Shown: positions 1-11,378, counted from the stretch's first letter. The stretch: 64,000 nt of DNA from Ecdyonurus torrentis (GCA_949318235.1 OX439133.1:20289993-20353992), one strand, 5' to 3'. Numbers and translations: made by a program. Notes: generated by a model not told the origin, from the letters alone.

Positions 1-358
1 GCTAAAATGCGTCCCTGCAATTTATGCTAACTTTCTTAAAGGCGTAGAACATCTTGAACAAAAAACTTGCCTAATATCCTAACATTTTTAATGAAAAAAA
101 AAATTGTATAAATTGATCCTAAAGTATCACTAAGCAAAATTTCAGTTTTTTTCTTTCTTTACAAATTTTTAGTCTAATTCAGCAGTACCTGGTTTCCAAC
201 CATAAAATAAAATGTATCAAATGGTTAACCTTCCACGTAAAAGCCCTTATACTAATTATACAATTTTGATTATAACCATGTTTGGGTTAGATGTAAGAAA
301 CAGCCCATACATATGTACAGTAAGACATTCCATAATTTGTTTTTTATATATTTTTATA
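1..358. repeat. Truncated TTAA MITE (family C) and repeat R fragment
   Basis: A TTAA at 36-39 is followed by one end of the family C element (AGGCGTAGAACA) that is complete at 22019-22329 and 33130-33434. Similarity is lost near position 93. A fragment of repeat R (GTATCACT...TCTTTCTTTACAA) then runs from about 110 to 205. The rest to 358 is AT-rich DNA in which I see no gene. Confidence 0.6.
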
Positions 359-724
359 TTAAAGTAATAGACCAGAGTAAAACATAAACATTTATATCAC
401 AAAACACTTGATGGAACATATATAAATAACATTAGTTTGTCTCAAAACCCAACTGTAGCTCCGTAGCAATTATCAGTAATTTCGATTTATGCAACCCACA
501 CAACATTTTCATATTAATTTTTGTATATTTCTGACGTCATGAACACGAATAGTTATAACTATTCGTGTTTATGACGTCTATGACGTTTATACTTTACAGT
601 ATTTTCACGCTCTCTCGTGAGGTTACATTAACATTCTGGTAAAAATTGTTAACAGTTTTGAAGATCCCATTTCGTTTATATTCATTCAAAAGCACATGTT
701 ACTTTATGTGGTCTATGGCTTTAA
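359..724 (+). mobile_element. TTAA-flanked MITE, family A copy 1
   Basis: TTAA occurs at 359-362 and at 721-724. The inner termini are AGTAATAGACCAG and TGGTCTATGGCT, which are inverted repeats. Three further copies lie at 8701-9041, 28579-28916 and 34178-34512. The centre carries TGACGTCA, and in this copy also an extra short inverted duplication (near 540-580). No coding capacity is visible, so it is a non-autonomous DNA element. The TTAA target and AG...CT ends suggest the piggyBac/Kolobok type. That assignment is inference. Confidence 0.75.
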
Positions 725-1000
725 ATATCATTTGAATGAAAGAAGAATATGCTATTAATTTATATTACAATTTCTGGCTTAACAGTTAAAAATACTTTCT
801 AAAAGAAAATAAATAATTTCTTTATTTTTTAGGTGATTTATTTGTTATTATTTTAATTAAAAATAGTATTTTAAAATGAATACAGAGGTCATTGACAATA
901 ATTTTTTTTTTTTTTTTTTAATTTGAACATAATAGGAATGTGAAGCTTTAATCATCGCATTGTTTAATGAAAATTTGTTCATTATTAATCTCCTGTATTG
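725..1000. other. AT-rich spacer with no gene seen
   Basis: This is AT-rich DNA with a poly(T) tract near 901-919. The last eight bases (993-1000, CTGTATTG) are the left target duplication of the next element. Confidence 0.6.
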
Positions 1001-1908
1001 CAGGGGCGAATCCAGGGGGGGGGCGGTGGGGGCGACCGCCCCCCCCAAACGGCCCACGTGGGAGGAAAAAAATGAGCAAAAATTGAAAAAAAAATTAGTC
1101 CATAAAAAATTTTTTTTGCGCCTTCGGCGCAATTTTTATTGCTGGATAAGCGTTTGAATCCTGATTATATAACAAAAAAAAAATTTTTTTTACATCCCCT
1201 AGTTGTCATGTCATCAGGGTAATATAATATAAGAGATATAGTTCTGTTAATACTTGGACATCCACGAAATATTTTGCTTGCGAAAAGAACTAAAAAAAAA
1301 AAAAAAAAACTTTAATGTAAATTTGATAATTTTTATTTCAAAATATTTTTCCATCCAAATACAAGTTATGTTTTACAATATATCATAAAAAATTGTTTTG
1401 CACTTTTTAAAACAATTATGAATCATAATAGTTTTAAAAAGTGCAAATTTTTTTTTAGTAGATTGGTATATACCAAAAAAAAAAAAAAAAGATATAAAAA
1501 AATATATTAATAATAATATTACACAATATTTATATAGTAATTATTTTTTAAATTTTGCCCTTTTTTTCAATATTTTTTTTTTCATTGAAATAATAACATT
1601 AATAATAATTTAAATTTAACAGAGATCAAAATAGAAAATATATTTCAGAAAATATTTTGTATTCTTTTACTTTTTTTTTTTTTTTTTTTGCTTACATAAA
1701 AAAAAGGAAAAAAATACAAAATAAAAAATTTGGCAATTCAAGAATATTTTTTCAAAGGCATATTAATTTTGCATTTTTTTCCAAAAAGGGGCGTGGCCAA
1801 ATAAAATTTTTCGCCTGCGGCGCGCTACCCCCCCCCCCCCCCGGTCATTCATGTTTATTTTCCTGGGAGATCGCCCCCCCCCAAACAAAATTCCTGGATC
1901 CGCCCCTG
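1001..1908. mobile_element. Non-autonomous hAT-type DNA transposon with 8-bp target duplication
   Basis: The element starts CAGGGGCGAATCCAGG and ends CCTGGATCCGCCCCTG, imperfect inverted repeats of 16 bp. It is flanked on both sides by CTGTATTG (993-1000 and 1909-1916), a perfect 8-bp direct repeat, which is the target-duplication length of the hAT superfamily. CAGGGGCGG-type termini are common in animal hAT elements (established knowledge). Poly(G)/poly(C) runs sit just inside both ends. The interior is AT-rich and shows no transposase. Confidence 0.85.
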
Positions 1909-2010
1909 CTGTATTGTGATCAATGATCATTGTTATCACTCGGATTGCTCTTATAATTAACTATCATTCACAACAAAAACTTCTATTTTATCATGATAAG
2001 TTAAATTCTA

Positions 2011-2337
2011 TTAAGGGAGTAGGGTACCGACGTCGGCCATTAGACTCAAAATTTTCTCGTCAAAAAGATCGAAAATTTTGCATAATGACATTTTCAGCTT
2101 TAGAATATTTTAAATATATAAAAGATTTGGGAGGTTACCGTGCAAATTGATTTTATATGATTTTTCAAAATTTTAAGCCCATAAGGTTTAATGTTAATTT
2201 CAATAATATTTATCTTTTTTTCGGGACAGTCAAACATTATGAAATTTTTATCACAACTAGGTGTGGCCCTTAGCTACACAATGACCCGATACACTTCTAG
2301 TTTTTGAGATTGTAATGTCGGTACCCTACACCCTTAT
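2011..2337 (+). mobile_element. TTAA-flanked MITE, family D copy 1
   Basis: The left TTAA is at 2011-2014; the right one is decayed to TTAT (2334-2337). Inner ends GGGAGTAGGGTACCGAC and GTCGGTACCCTACACCC are inverted repeats of about 17 bp. A second copy with intact TTAA on both sides is at 30728-31071. No open frame is supported. Confidence 0.75.
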
Positions 2338-2670
2338 CTATCTTCACAACAAAATCTTTTGTATTTTCATGTTTATATAATTTCAAATACCTTACAAATG
2401 AATTATGATTTAGATTCAGATATGAAATTAAAGAAATTGCATAATATTATATATTAAGTTTTTTTATTAAAATAATATAAATCTATTGATAAGAGTAAAT
2501 CAATTTAAATTTATTTTTTAAATAATTATTTTTAAACTAACAAAAACATTTGATGCTAAAATTTTACAACTATAATAAATGTTTTAATAAGGTACTTTTA
2601 TAATTAAAAATACTTTTATATGTTTGTATTATATATTTTACTTTAAGTATAGATTGTACAGTATACATGA
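2338..2670. other. AT-rich spacer with no gene seen
   Basis: No gene, repeat family or strong secondary structure was recognised in this AT-rich interval. Confidence 0.5.
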
Positions 2671-2834
2671 AGTCATACTGAATGCTCTTCGTCGCCATAC
2701 TGAAGCAATGAATAACGTATTTCATCAAAGAATAAACTTTTGTTTTTTAATTAGTTGATTTTTATTATTATTATTATGCATATTTGACATCCTTAATTCA
2801 ACCTATTATTGCTTTCAAAAATAAAACTGCTAAG

Positions 2835-2838
<4 letters not shown>
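2671..2838 (-). repeat. Partial copy of MITE-like repeat M
   Basis: CGTCGCCATACTGAAGCAATGAATAAC and the later TTAATTCAACCTATTATTGC correspond to the two halves of repeat M in reverse orientation (see 45168-45472). The middle is shortened. A poly(A) run of about 33 bp follows at 2839-2871. Confidence 0.5.
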
Positions 2839-2874
<36 letters not shown>

Positions 2875-2884
2875 AAGCTACCTT

Positions 2885-3185
2885 GTTACTTGACGTTCAT
2901 TAGTTACAGCTACCTATATATGATACAATTTTAAGAATCCGTGAACTTTAAATATGAGAGGAAATAATTATTGAAATTATCATGGGCTATTACGAGAGTA
3001 AAACTAATACTAAAAAGAAAAGAAAAAATCCTAATATAAAATCTTAAAATCTAGCTTGGTGTCTCCTCAAATTTGATAATTTTTTGAAAATTTCTTATCC
3101 TAATATATTATCACAAGTTATCACTGCGCAAAGTGGTTTAATTTTTTAGTCTAATTCCGCAGTAGCTGATGTTCCACACTAAAGT
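2885..3185 (+). repeat. Repeat R copy
   Basis: This matches the interspersed repeat R seen at 43540, 46190, 62240 and 63510 (forward) and at 17985, 21160 and 26620 (reverse). Shared words include TTATTGAAATTA.CATGGGC, TCTTATCCTAATATAT and TTAGTCTAATTCCGCAGTAGCTGAT. R has no palindromic ends and no coding capacity that I can see. Confidence 0.6.
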
Positions 3186-3427
3186 TTTTTTTATACACTC
3201 TTCGTTTCCTACAACACCTGTTATTAGTAACCGAATTAATACCTGATGATAAATTATATTTCCAATTTGCTAAGGCAAGGAAGCGTTAAAAGTGTCATTA
3301 TTTTAGTAAACACAATTAAAAAAAATTAAATACAAACCACTTTATACTTGTTATATATCTAAAATACGATCAATCAAAGTCGAATAAAATTACATTGTTA
3401 TAAAAACAATACAACTTGTAAACAATG

Positions 3428-3538
3428 TATCGATGCTGTTGCGGCTAAATAACATTTCTACTTTTAGCGAGTTTGCTTTCTTTCACGCGTCTACGTTTAT
3501 CGCAATATTCATAAAAACACACATCTACAAGGTGTAGC

Positions 3539-3572
<34 letters not shown>

Positions 3573-3939
3573 TGTTGTCGCGATAAATATAGATACGTCT
3601 TTTTATGGTTATCCTGATAAACGTAGAAAGAAAAGAAAGTAGAGATCTTTAACAGAGAAGTGACATCCCAATGTGTTAGGCAAACCCGCAACACTCATTT
3701 CTTTAAACTTGGCAACGCTGCAGACGAAATTACTATAGCGCTCTCTCTAATTGGTGCCTTGAATCGGCCACTTTTGGCCTCTGATTGGTACTTCAAAAAG
3801 CAACGTTGCCAAGTCAAAACTGTTGAGTGTTGCAGGTCTGCCTATAACATGGGGATGTCGCTTCTATGTTAAAGTTCTCTAATGAAAGTAAGCAAGCACG
3901 CTAAAATAGAAGTGTGACTTAGCCGCAACAGCATCGATA
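3428..3939. mobile_element. Palindromic MITE with TA ends
   Basis: The left end TATCGATGCTGTTGCGGCTA and the right end TAGCCGCAACAGCATCGATA are exact inverted repeats, and pairing continues with mismatches inward. Flanking TA fits a Tc1/mariner-type target. A related single end is visible at about 12889-12945. The element hosts a second palindrome at 3640-3881. Confidence 0.75.
3640..3881. mobile_element. Second palindromic MITE nested in the 3428-3939 element
   Basis: The arms TAGAGATCTTTAACAGAGAA and TTCTATGTTAAAGTTCTCTA pair as imperfect inverted repeats and extend inward to CTTGGCAACG / CGTTGCCAAG. It interrupts the right half of the outer palindrome. A 70-codon open frame here is a translation of the palindrome and is not called as a gene. 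Confidence 0.65.
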
Positions 3940-4480
3940 TATTATAGAAAAAAACAAAACAATTATGTTCTTATTTTTTAAATTTTGACAAGTTGTTTCG
4001 AAAATACAGTATGTACATGAAAAAATTATGAACATATCAAAATTAAAATGAATGTATCTTATTCTTCTTTAATAAAACAATTTTTATTTTTTACATTATA
4101 ATTTGAAATTTTAAAAAATAATGGATTATTTCTTTTAGCTTTAAGGGTACCACATTTTTAGTGTATTTTGAGAAAACTACGCTACTTAGGTCTGAATTTT
4201 TTTAATTAAGGGATCCAATGAGTGGATAACTTGTGGGTTCGCGCGGTAAAGTAAATAAAACAAAACAAAACAAAACTAGACTAATTTTTACTTAACAAAG
4301 ATCGCGAACGACTTGATGTGGAAATAATCAAAAGAAGAACTTAAATTCCACAAAGTTTCTTTCTAGGTTATTTATTTATTTATATCTAGCAAAAACAAAT
4401 ACAATAATTTTCAAATAAAAAACAATAAAATTAAAAAAAAAAATCTATTGTTCCGATTTCCGAAACCAGTTTTACTAATA
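3940..4480. other. AT-rich DNA with no gene seen
   Basis: The text around 4145-4215 (AGGGTACCAC, GAGAAAACTAC) resembles decayed pieces of the 39750-39963 element. Nothing else was recognised. Confidence 0.4.
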
Positions 4481-4484
4481 ATTT

Positions 4485-5525
4485 TAATTAAAAAAAAATT
4501 AGGTTGACTTACAAATTGGCGCAAACATATTAATTTCAATAATTAAATGTTATCTTTTAAGTGGAATAACTTAAATATTTGCCCGTGTTTTCACATGTTT
4601 GACGTAACTAAACTTTTAAAGGGATAGTACACCGCTTTTTTTATTTTTGATAGCTAAAAGATATGTCCTATTCATGAACCCTTCCGCCAGGTTCATCTCG
4701 CTGCGCTAATTAGGGCGCGAGTTAATTGGAGAGAGACAGTCTTGGCCGTGCCAGTCGGGCAGCCATTTTTAAAAAACCTCCTCCCTGCTTGCTGATGGTG
4801 ATATATTTTTTTCAGAGATGTACTTACCTTTGAATAGAGGTGAGAGAACAAAGAGGGCTGTATAAATTTGCGAGGGATTAACTTTTACTACCTGTATGAC
4901 CCAATCATATTACGCATGATTGAATAATGATAACTCTAAATATGTATCAAAGTGACCCCAGGTCATCACAGTTCATATTGTTATTAAAAATTATGCAATT
5001 TACTTTTTTGATCGAGGTTGTAGAGTGTTTCTAACCCTTAAATCATGTTATCAAAAAAGTGGGATTGCAAAATCATTAAAGGGTTAGAAACACTCTACAA
5101 CTTTGATCAAAAAAGTAAATTGCATAATTTTTAATAACAATATCAACTGTGATGACCTGGGGTCACTTTGATACATATTTAGAGTAATCATTATTCAATC
5201 ACGCATAATATGATTGGGTCATGCAGGTAGTAAAAGTTAATCCCTTGCAAATTTATACAGCCCTCTTTGTTCTCTCACCTCTATTCAAAGGTAAGTACAT
5301 CTCTGAAAAAAATATATCACCATCAGCAAGCAGGGAGGAGGTTTTTTAAAAATGGCTGCCCGACTGGCACGGCACCAGACTGTCTCCCTCCAATTAATTC
5401 GCGCCCTAATTAGCGCAGCAAGATGAACCTGGCGGAAGGGTTTATGAATAGGACATATCTTTTAGCTATCAAAAATAAAAAAAAGCGGTGTACTATCCCT
5501 TTAAGCGCGTTTAAGTCACATTTCG

Positions 5526-5583
<58 letters not shown>

Positions 5584-5650
5584 CATTTTAAGTTTATATA
5601 TTGCGACCGTTCAATTTGTCAGTTATCAGCCATTCATCTACTATAGTAAC
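4485..5650 (+). repeat. Repeat Q interrupted by a palindromic element
   Basis: The flanks 4485-4619 and 5501-5650 match the repeat at 61950-62170, which is uninterrupted, and the one at 30595-31175. Shared words are GTTATCTTTTAAGTG, CATGTTTGACGTAAC and GCGACCGT...GT.AGATATCAG. The element at 4620-5500 lies between the two halves. Confidence 0.6.
4616..5504. mobile_element. 881-bp near-perfect palindromic MITE flanked by TTAA
   Basis: TTAA at 4616-4619 and 5501-5504 brackets AGGGATAGTACACCGC...GCGGTGTACTATCCCT. Arms of roughly 420 bp (4620-5042 and 5080-5500) pair with few mismatches around a loop of about 36 bp. No protein is encoded. TTAA with AGGG ends is reminiscent of Kolobok-type or piggyBac-type non-autonomous elements; which one is not decided. 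A poly(T) run of about 52 bp follows at 5529-5580. Confidence 0.85.
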
Positions 5651-5724
5651 TACAGTTAAAAGAAAAGATTTTTTCATAGCAATTAAAAATAGATTTAAAG
5701 TAAAAATAATAAAATATATCTTCA

Positions 5725-5758
<34 letters not shown>

Positions 5759-6066
5759 TATAAAACTTTTTTACCTTTTCGAACATATTAAAAAAGTTAA
5801 AGAAATATAGTATAGATTATTCTTATATAAAATCTTATTATAGATAATAAATGTACTTAAGAATATTATGGCGATAAGAAAAACTAATTTAAAAAATAAA
5901 TTATATTTTATTTCTACTAATAAAAATTATATATAGTTATTTTAAAAAGTTATAAAAATACGTTGAGAGGAAATTAAAATGAAGTATAATTGAAGATAAT
6001 AAGTTAAAATAAAATATATTAAAGCTTGCTGTATTGAAGAGGAAGATTCAGATAATTAGAGTTATC
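5651..6066. other. AT-rich spacer with poly(A)
   Basis: A poly(A) run lies at 5727-5754. No gene was recognised. Confidence 0.5.
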
Positions 6067-6067
6067 T

Positions 6068-6979
6068 ACACGGGAAAAAATTAATACACTCTAAAAATTG
6101 GTGCATTACCTAAGGTGTTATCCTAGATGTAAATTACGCAAAAGTGGCCGTTATATCGCATTCAAAATTTCAGGGTAAGTTTAAATTGTATTTATTGTAT
6201 CACATACAAAATTTCATAAGGATCTAAGGATCAGGAGCTGATTGAAAATAACATGGGTAGCATAGGAGATTCGAAAACTTTTATCTTATCTCATGTAAAA
6301 TTAAATATTTTCCCACTATAAAATTTGATATGCGCATAATTTAAGCTAATTTAAACTGATCCTGAAATTTTGATTGCTTTCTCACGGACACTAGCACGGA
6401 GAGTGCAAAGTTCTTCATATCATGCAATGAGAGGAGAGTAATGGTGCCAGCCAATCACTAAGCTGGTGTGGCAGCCTCAGCCAGTCAGATTCAATTATGT
6501 TTTCGCGGTAGTCGAACATGAATGGAGGGAGACTTAACTCACCTGTCTAGTACCTGTGTGCACATCTGAGATATCACCTTAAGTTACGAATACTTATTTA
6601 TTTAGAAAATCATAAATAATTAAGCCCCACAAAATAATATTTATGCTATACGTAACACAGTTATTATGCCAGTAGAATATGCTGTACTGAACAAATTGTG
6701 CTGAAAATGAGCTAGCATAATTATTAAGTACATTCTAAAAATTGTGCAGTACTTAAGTTACGAATACTAACTTATTGAAGATAATTACTTTTAAGTTATT
6801 ATGAGTAGCTAAAATAATGCATTTTAGCAAGGTATCATCAATAGCTATTTTAACTTAAAATAGCTTTTTAAAAATTAAAACAACTTAAATTAGCTATTTT
6901 TAATAACTTGATTATGCATTATTTTAGCTTAACAATATTATATTAAAAGTGATTATCTTAAACAAATTAGTATTTGTAA

Positions 6980-7028
<49 letters not shown>

Positions 7029-7217
7029 ATGCACCAATTTTTAGAGTGTATTTAATAATTATGCTAGCTCATTTTCAGCATAATTTGTTCAATACAACAT
7101 TATCTACTGGCATAATAGCTGAGTTACGTATAGCATAAATATTATTTTGTAAAGCATAATAATTTATGATGTTTAAATTATAGTACAATCATAAATTACG
7201 TAATTTATTTCTCCGTG
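6068..7217. mobile_element. Foldback element, family E (full-length candidate)
   Basis: ACACGGGAAAAAATTAATAC at 6069 and ATTTATTTCTCCGTGTATG ending at 7219 are imperfect terminal inverted repeats. A strong internal hairpin pairs 6598-6750 (AATATTTATGCTATACGTAA) with 7025-7180 (TTACGTATAGCATAAATATT). A 46-bp poly(A) sits at 6981-7026. Shorter relatives with ACACGGAAA...AATTACGTAATTTATGCT are at 16915, 21785, 27005 and 28100 (reverse). No open frame is supported. Confidence 0.65.
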
Positions 7218-7977
7218 TATGTTATGACCTTATGACATTGGATCACAAAAAGTCATCATTCAATCTACCTGATATTTTGCAGGAAATTATAAATCCATCA
7301 TCTTTCTATAATTATATAATTTGCATTTTTTTTTTCTTTTCAAAGAGCTTCATCCATTTATTTCATCATTTTTTTTTTTATATAATTTTAAATGCATTTT
7401 TTTTCTTTTTTCATTAATTCATTAATTTTTTATCTTATATATATATTTTTTTTTTGCACGTTTTAACTAGATTAAATTGATTAAAATCGCTTGCCAATGC
7501 CAATACTTACGTTGGTTTCATCATTTTATATTCTATCATATTTCATTATATATATATTTTTTTGTGATAAGTTTTCATTGATAATAACAATTTTTTAATA
7601 ATATATTATGATCATTTCATACTGTAACCATTTTTTTTTCTCTCCGATAAATTTAATTGAATGCAATTAACATTAATGACTTTAGAATATTAAAGAATAA
7701 AATAAAAATAATTGTTATCGATTATAATAATTTATTTTCTATTAGCTTATGAAACGTAAAAGTTTCCTATTTGGAAAAAAATTACTGCCAATGGCAGGTA
7801 TATGAACCTATATTTTGCAATAGTTACACTTTAATTTGGAACAGGTAGTTATAAACTACAATACCATTTAATCTATGTAAGTCACAACTTTATTGTAGCA
7901 TATATTGCACCTGCATTAGCAGGTATTATTGTAGTATAATAATATCTATGTTCTAGGTTATATGTCTACCTATTGCA

Positions 7978-8016
<39 letters not shown>

Positions 8017-8090
8017 GATGAGTATCCTTCTTTAAAGGCATTATACATTTTTTGTTATTATTTATTGGAATAATAAATAACAAACCTTAT
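7218..8090. other. AT-rich interval with no gene seen
   Basis: Long T-rich runs occur at 7328-7460 and 7987-8015. I could not assign any part of it to a gene or to a repeated family. Confidence 0.5.
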
Positions 8091-8091
8091 T

Positions 8092-8441
8092 ATCCATAAA
8101 TGAGACATATGCACATTGATTTTGTATTTATTTTCATTGTGATGGTTGAGTTATCACTTATTTATCTGACGTCACACAATATTTTAAATTTTTAAGTTAA
8201 CTTTGATTAGTTGATGAGGCAGGGAAGGGCGGGGGGAACGGTACAAAAACTCCACTGAAACTTTGGTCGTGTTATTCCCCATGCCATGCTTCGTCAACCA
8301 ATCAGAGTCAAATTATAAATTTAAAATATCAGGCCGTAAATTATTTTTATTATTTAAGTGATAAAAAAAAGTGATTTACTAAAGCGTCACAATGAAAATA
8401 AATACAAAATCAACGTGTTCATGTATAATTGATGAATATAA
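8092..8441. mobile_element. Foldback MITE, family F copy 1
   Basis: CATTGATTTTGTATTTATTT (left) and AAATAAATACAAAATCAACG (right) are terminal inverted repeats of more than 20 bp. CTGACGTCAC lies inside the left arm. Another copy is at 60501-60769 and a left half is at about 47625-47745. Confidence 0.7.
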
Positions 8442-8690
8442 TAAAGTATTTTAATTATCATTCTAATATTTATAAATGATAAAAAGTAATTTTATTTTAT
8501 GCTTTTAAATATTTCAAGTCTCACTTTGTCAGTTCAAAAACTTTCTCAAAAAAAAAATAATAATAATAAAAAAAAAGGGGGGGTATGCCAGGCTAAATAT
8601 AATTCTTAAGCGCGTCACCGATTACGTCTATTAAACTTTCTACTTACAGTTAGTTAGAATGTTGTATTTTATCTTGAAAGCAAAATACTG
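8442..8690. other. AT-rich spacer with no gene seen
   Basis: It contains an AAT/A-rich run followed by a short poly(G) at 8570-8583. No gene was recognised. Confidence 0.4.
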
Positions 8691-8696
8691 GAAGTA

Positions 8697-9045
8697 TTAA
8701 AGCCATAGACCAAATTTAATAACATGTACTTTTAAATGAATAAACACAAAATGGGATCTCCAAAACTAATGACAATTTTTACCAGAATATAAATATAGCA
8801 CCACAAGAGAGCGTAATAAGTGAAAATACCGTAAATTATGTAATTTGCATGACAATTCCTGTTTCTGACGTCAGAAACAGGTAAAAATTAGTATGAAAAT
8901 GTTGTGAAGGCTGCATAAATCGAAATTTTCTTATCACTACTACGGCGCTACAGTTGCATTTTGAGACAAACTAAAGTTCTTTATGCAAGTCCCATGAATT
9001 GTTTTCATGTAAATACTTATATTATTTTCTGGTCTATTGCTTTAA
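8697..9045 (-). mobile_element. TTAA-flanked MITE, family A copy 2
   Basis: TTAA is at 8697-8700 and 9042-9045, with inner ends AGCCATAGACCA and TGGTCTATTGCT. It is in reverse orientation to the copies at 363 and 28579. The centre contains CTGACGTCAG. Confidence 0.75.
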
Positions 9046-9384
9046 TATGACAAATATTTAATATGCATCCAGCCCTAAAAAAGATAATTAATAATCACAT
9101 TATCTCAGTTGTTATAAATTATTTAATTATTTTCCTTTAATTATATAAACATTTAATTAACATTATAAACAAAAGAAAAATATGAGATAAAAAATAGTTT
9201 TATAAAACTGATGTTATAATGTGCAGTCGTGTTTATATATTATACAAAGTAGAGAAAATTGTGATAGAAATTTTTGTGTATTGTATAAAATATTTGAAGC
9301 GTAATAACATATTAAAGTAATTCATGCATGCATATGTGAATAATAATAATATATACATACTATAATAGTGTATTCTATAGTATG
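9046..9384. other. AT-rich spacer with no gene seen
   Basis: No gene was recognised. Confidence 0.5.
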
Positions 9385-9657
9385 TACACTACAATTGTTT
9401 GAAAATGGGACAAAAGGATTTTGCCGAATATGCCGCGCGAATGAAATCGCTAGAAAATAATTGTCACAACAGTAAGGTGTGTCTATTGCTACATTTCTCC
9501 GCCTTCTTATATCACTCGTATGTGTGAGCACCAAAATATTTATGCATGCTTGCTTGACCAGCCGTCTGGTGCACCTCTCTCTCTCTCTCTCTGCTACTGT
9601 CTCACTTCCTGTGTGAGTATCATGCAAAACCAAACTAGACAGCAAACTATCACCTTC

Positions 9658-9729
<72 letters not shown>

Positions 9730-9854
9730 ATTATTACTGTTTATTTATGTTGAAATTGATTATATATTTTATGGTTGTCAAATTTTAGTATTTTTTTTCT
9801 TTCTCTCTCTCTCTCTCTCTTATCCTGTCTCGAGAAAAATATCATACAATGACA

Positions 9855-9921
<67 letters not shown>

Positions 9922-10141
9922 AAAGGTGTGCGCTAGCGTGCACCAGACGACTGGTCAAGTAGGCAAGCAAATTTTGGTGCTCACATAGTATAATAATTTT
10001 TATACCAATCATATAGGAAGGCGGAGAAATACAGCAGTAGACACACCTAACTGTTGTTGTGACAATTATTTTCTAGCGATTTCATTCGCGCGGCATATTC
10101 GGCAAAATCCTTTTGTCCCATTTTAAAAAAATTCTACTGTA
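9385..10141. mobile_element. Foldback element with CT/GA core, copy 1
   Basis: Long terminal inverted repeats of about 190 bp (left 9387-9575, right about 9930-10139) flank a core of (CT)n and (GA)n arrays at 9577-9590, 9661-9724, 9804-9820 and 9859-9919. The arms contain AATGGGACAAAAGGATTTTG and its complement, and TTTCTCCGCCTTC/GAAGGCGGAGAAA. The flanking dinucleotide is TA. The open frames here only translate the simple repeat. The arms are related to those of the element at 29349-30295. Confidence 0.8.
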
Positions 10142-10326
10142 CACTACAATTGTTTGAAAATGGGACAAAAGGATTTTGCCGAATATGCCGCGCGAATGAA
10201 ATCGCTAGAAAATAATTGTCACAACAGTAAGGTGTGTCTATTGCTACATTTATCCGCCTTCTTATATCACTCGTATGTGTGAGCACCAAAATATTTATGC
10301 ATGCTTGCTTGACCAGCCGTCTGGTG

Positions 10327-10414
<88 letters not shown>

Positions 10415-10493
10415 TACTGTCTCACTTCCTGTGTGAGTATCATGCAAAACCAAACTAGACAGCAAACTATCACCTTCATTTCTCTCTCTCTCT

Positions 10494-10576
<83 letters not shown>

Positions 10577-10836
10577 GCTGTCATTGCATGATATTTTTCT
10601 CGAGACAGGATAAGAGAGAGAGAGAGAGCAAAGGTGTGTGCTAGTGTGCACCAGACGGCTGGTCAAGCAGGGAAGCAAATTTTGGTGCCCACATATACCA
10701 ATGATATAGGAAGGTGGAGAAATGCAGCAGTAGACACACCTAACTGTAGTTGTGACAATTATTTTCTAGCGATTTCATTCGCACACGGCATATTCGGCAA
10801 CATCCTTTTGTCCCATTTTATAAAAATTGTAGTGTA
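10140..10836. mobile_element. Foldback element with CT/GA core, copy 2, in direct tandem
   Basis: A second copy starts at once after the first and shares the single TA at 10140-10141. The ends are CACTACAATTG and CAATT...TAGTG variants, with the closing TA at 10835-10836. Its core arrays (10330-10412, 10480-10577, 10613-10628) are longer than those of copy 1. No coding capacity was seen. Confidence 0.8.
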
Positions 10837-10842
10837 AATTGT

Positions 10843-11378
10843 AGATCTGGTAAAAACTACACATTAAAACTTCCCTCATATAACCTTTTGCCATTTAAAA
10901 ATTCTTTCACTGTAACATCAGCTCGTCTATGGAATACTCTGCCATGTAGATTAAGAAACTCTAAGACAGTATCAATATTTAAAAGTGATTATAGGCGTAC
11001 ATATCTAAGTGCCAAACAGCTCCGCTTGTAGTATTTTTTTTTTATTATTTTTTTTTTTTCTCTTCAACACCTTTGTTATGCATCTTTTTCTATAAAGTGA
11101 TATAAAACTTTTATTTTTTTTTTTCTAATATTTATATATTTTTTTCTTTCTATTATTAATTTTTTTTCTTATTACGTAGTATTAATATTTCCTCTGATCG
11201 AAATTTTGAATGTAATTAAATGATTTCATGAATGTTTTTCTGTTGGGGTTAGGTGTAAGAGTGGGCCAGACATATTGTCAGGCTTAAACCTCGCCCTTTC
11301 AAAAATTTGTAAATTTTTTTTCCTTGCATTTTTTTGAATAAAGACGATTATTTATTTATTTATTTATTTATTTATTAT
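10843..11378 (+). pseudogene. 5'-truncated non-LTR retrotransposon (LINE) 3' end
   Basis: A 62-residue open frame (10843-11031) ends in the pattern SARLWNTLPCRLRNS...SIFKSDYRR, a common C-terminus after the reverse transcriptase of animal LINEs (family knowledge). An untranslated region of about 300 bp, an AATAAA-like motif and a (TTTA)n tail ending near 11376 follow. The copy is severely 5' truncated and has no reverse transcriptase catalytic motifs. A near-identical 3' end occurs at 44701-44850. Confidence 0.7.

Noticed and set aside
3660..3872. 70-codon frame in the nested palindrome
   Set aside because: The region is an inverted-repeat element; the frame has no recognisable domain and covers both arms.
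9322..10678. Arg/Glu- and Ser/Leu-repeat frames
   Set aside because: They translate the CT/GA dinucleotide cores of the foldback elements.
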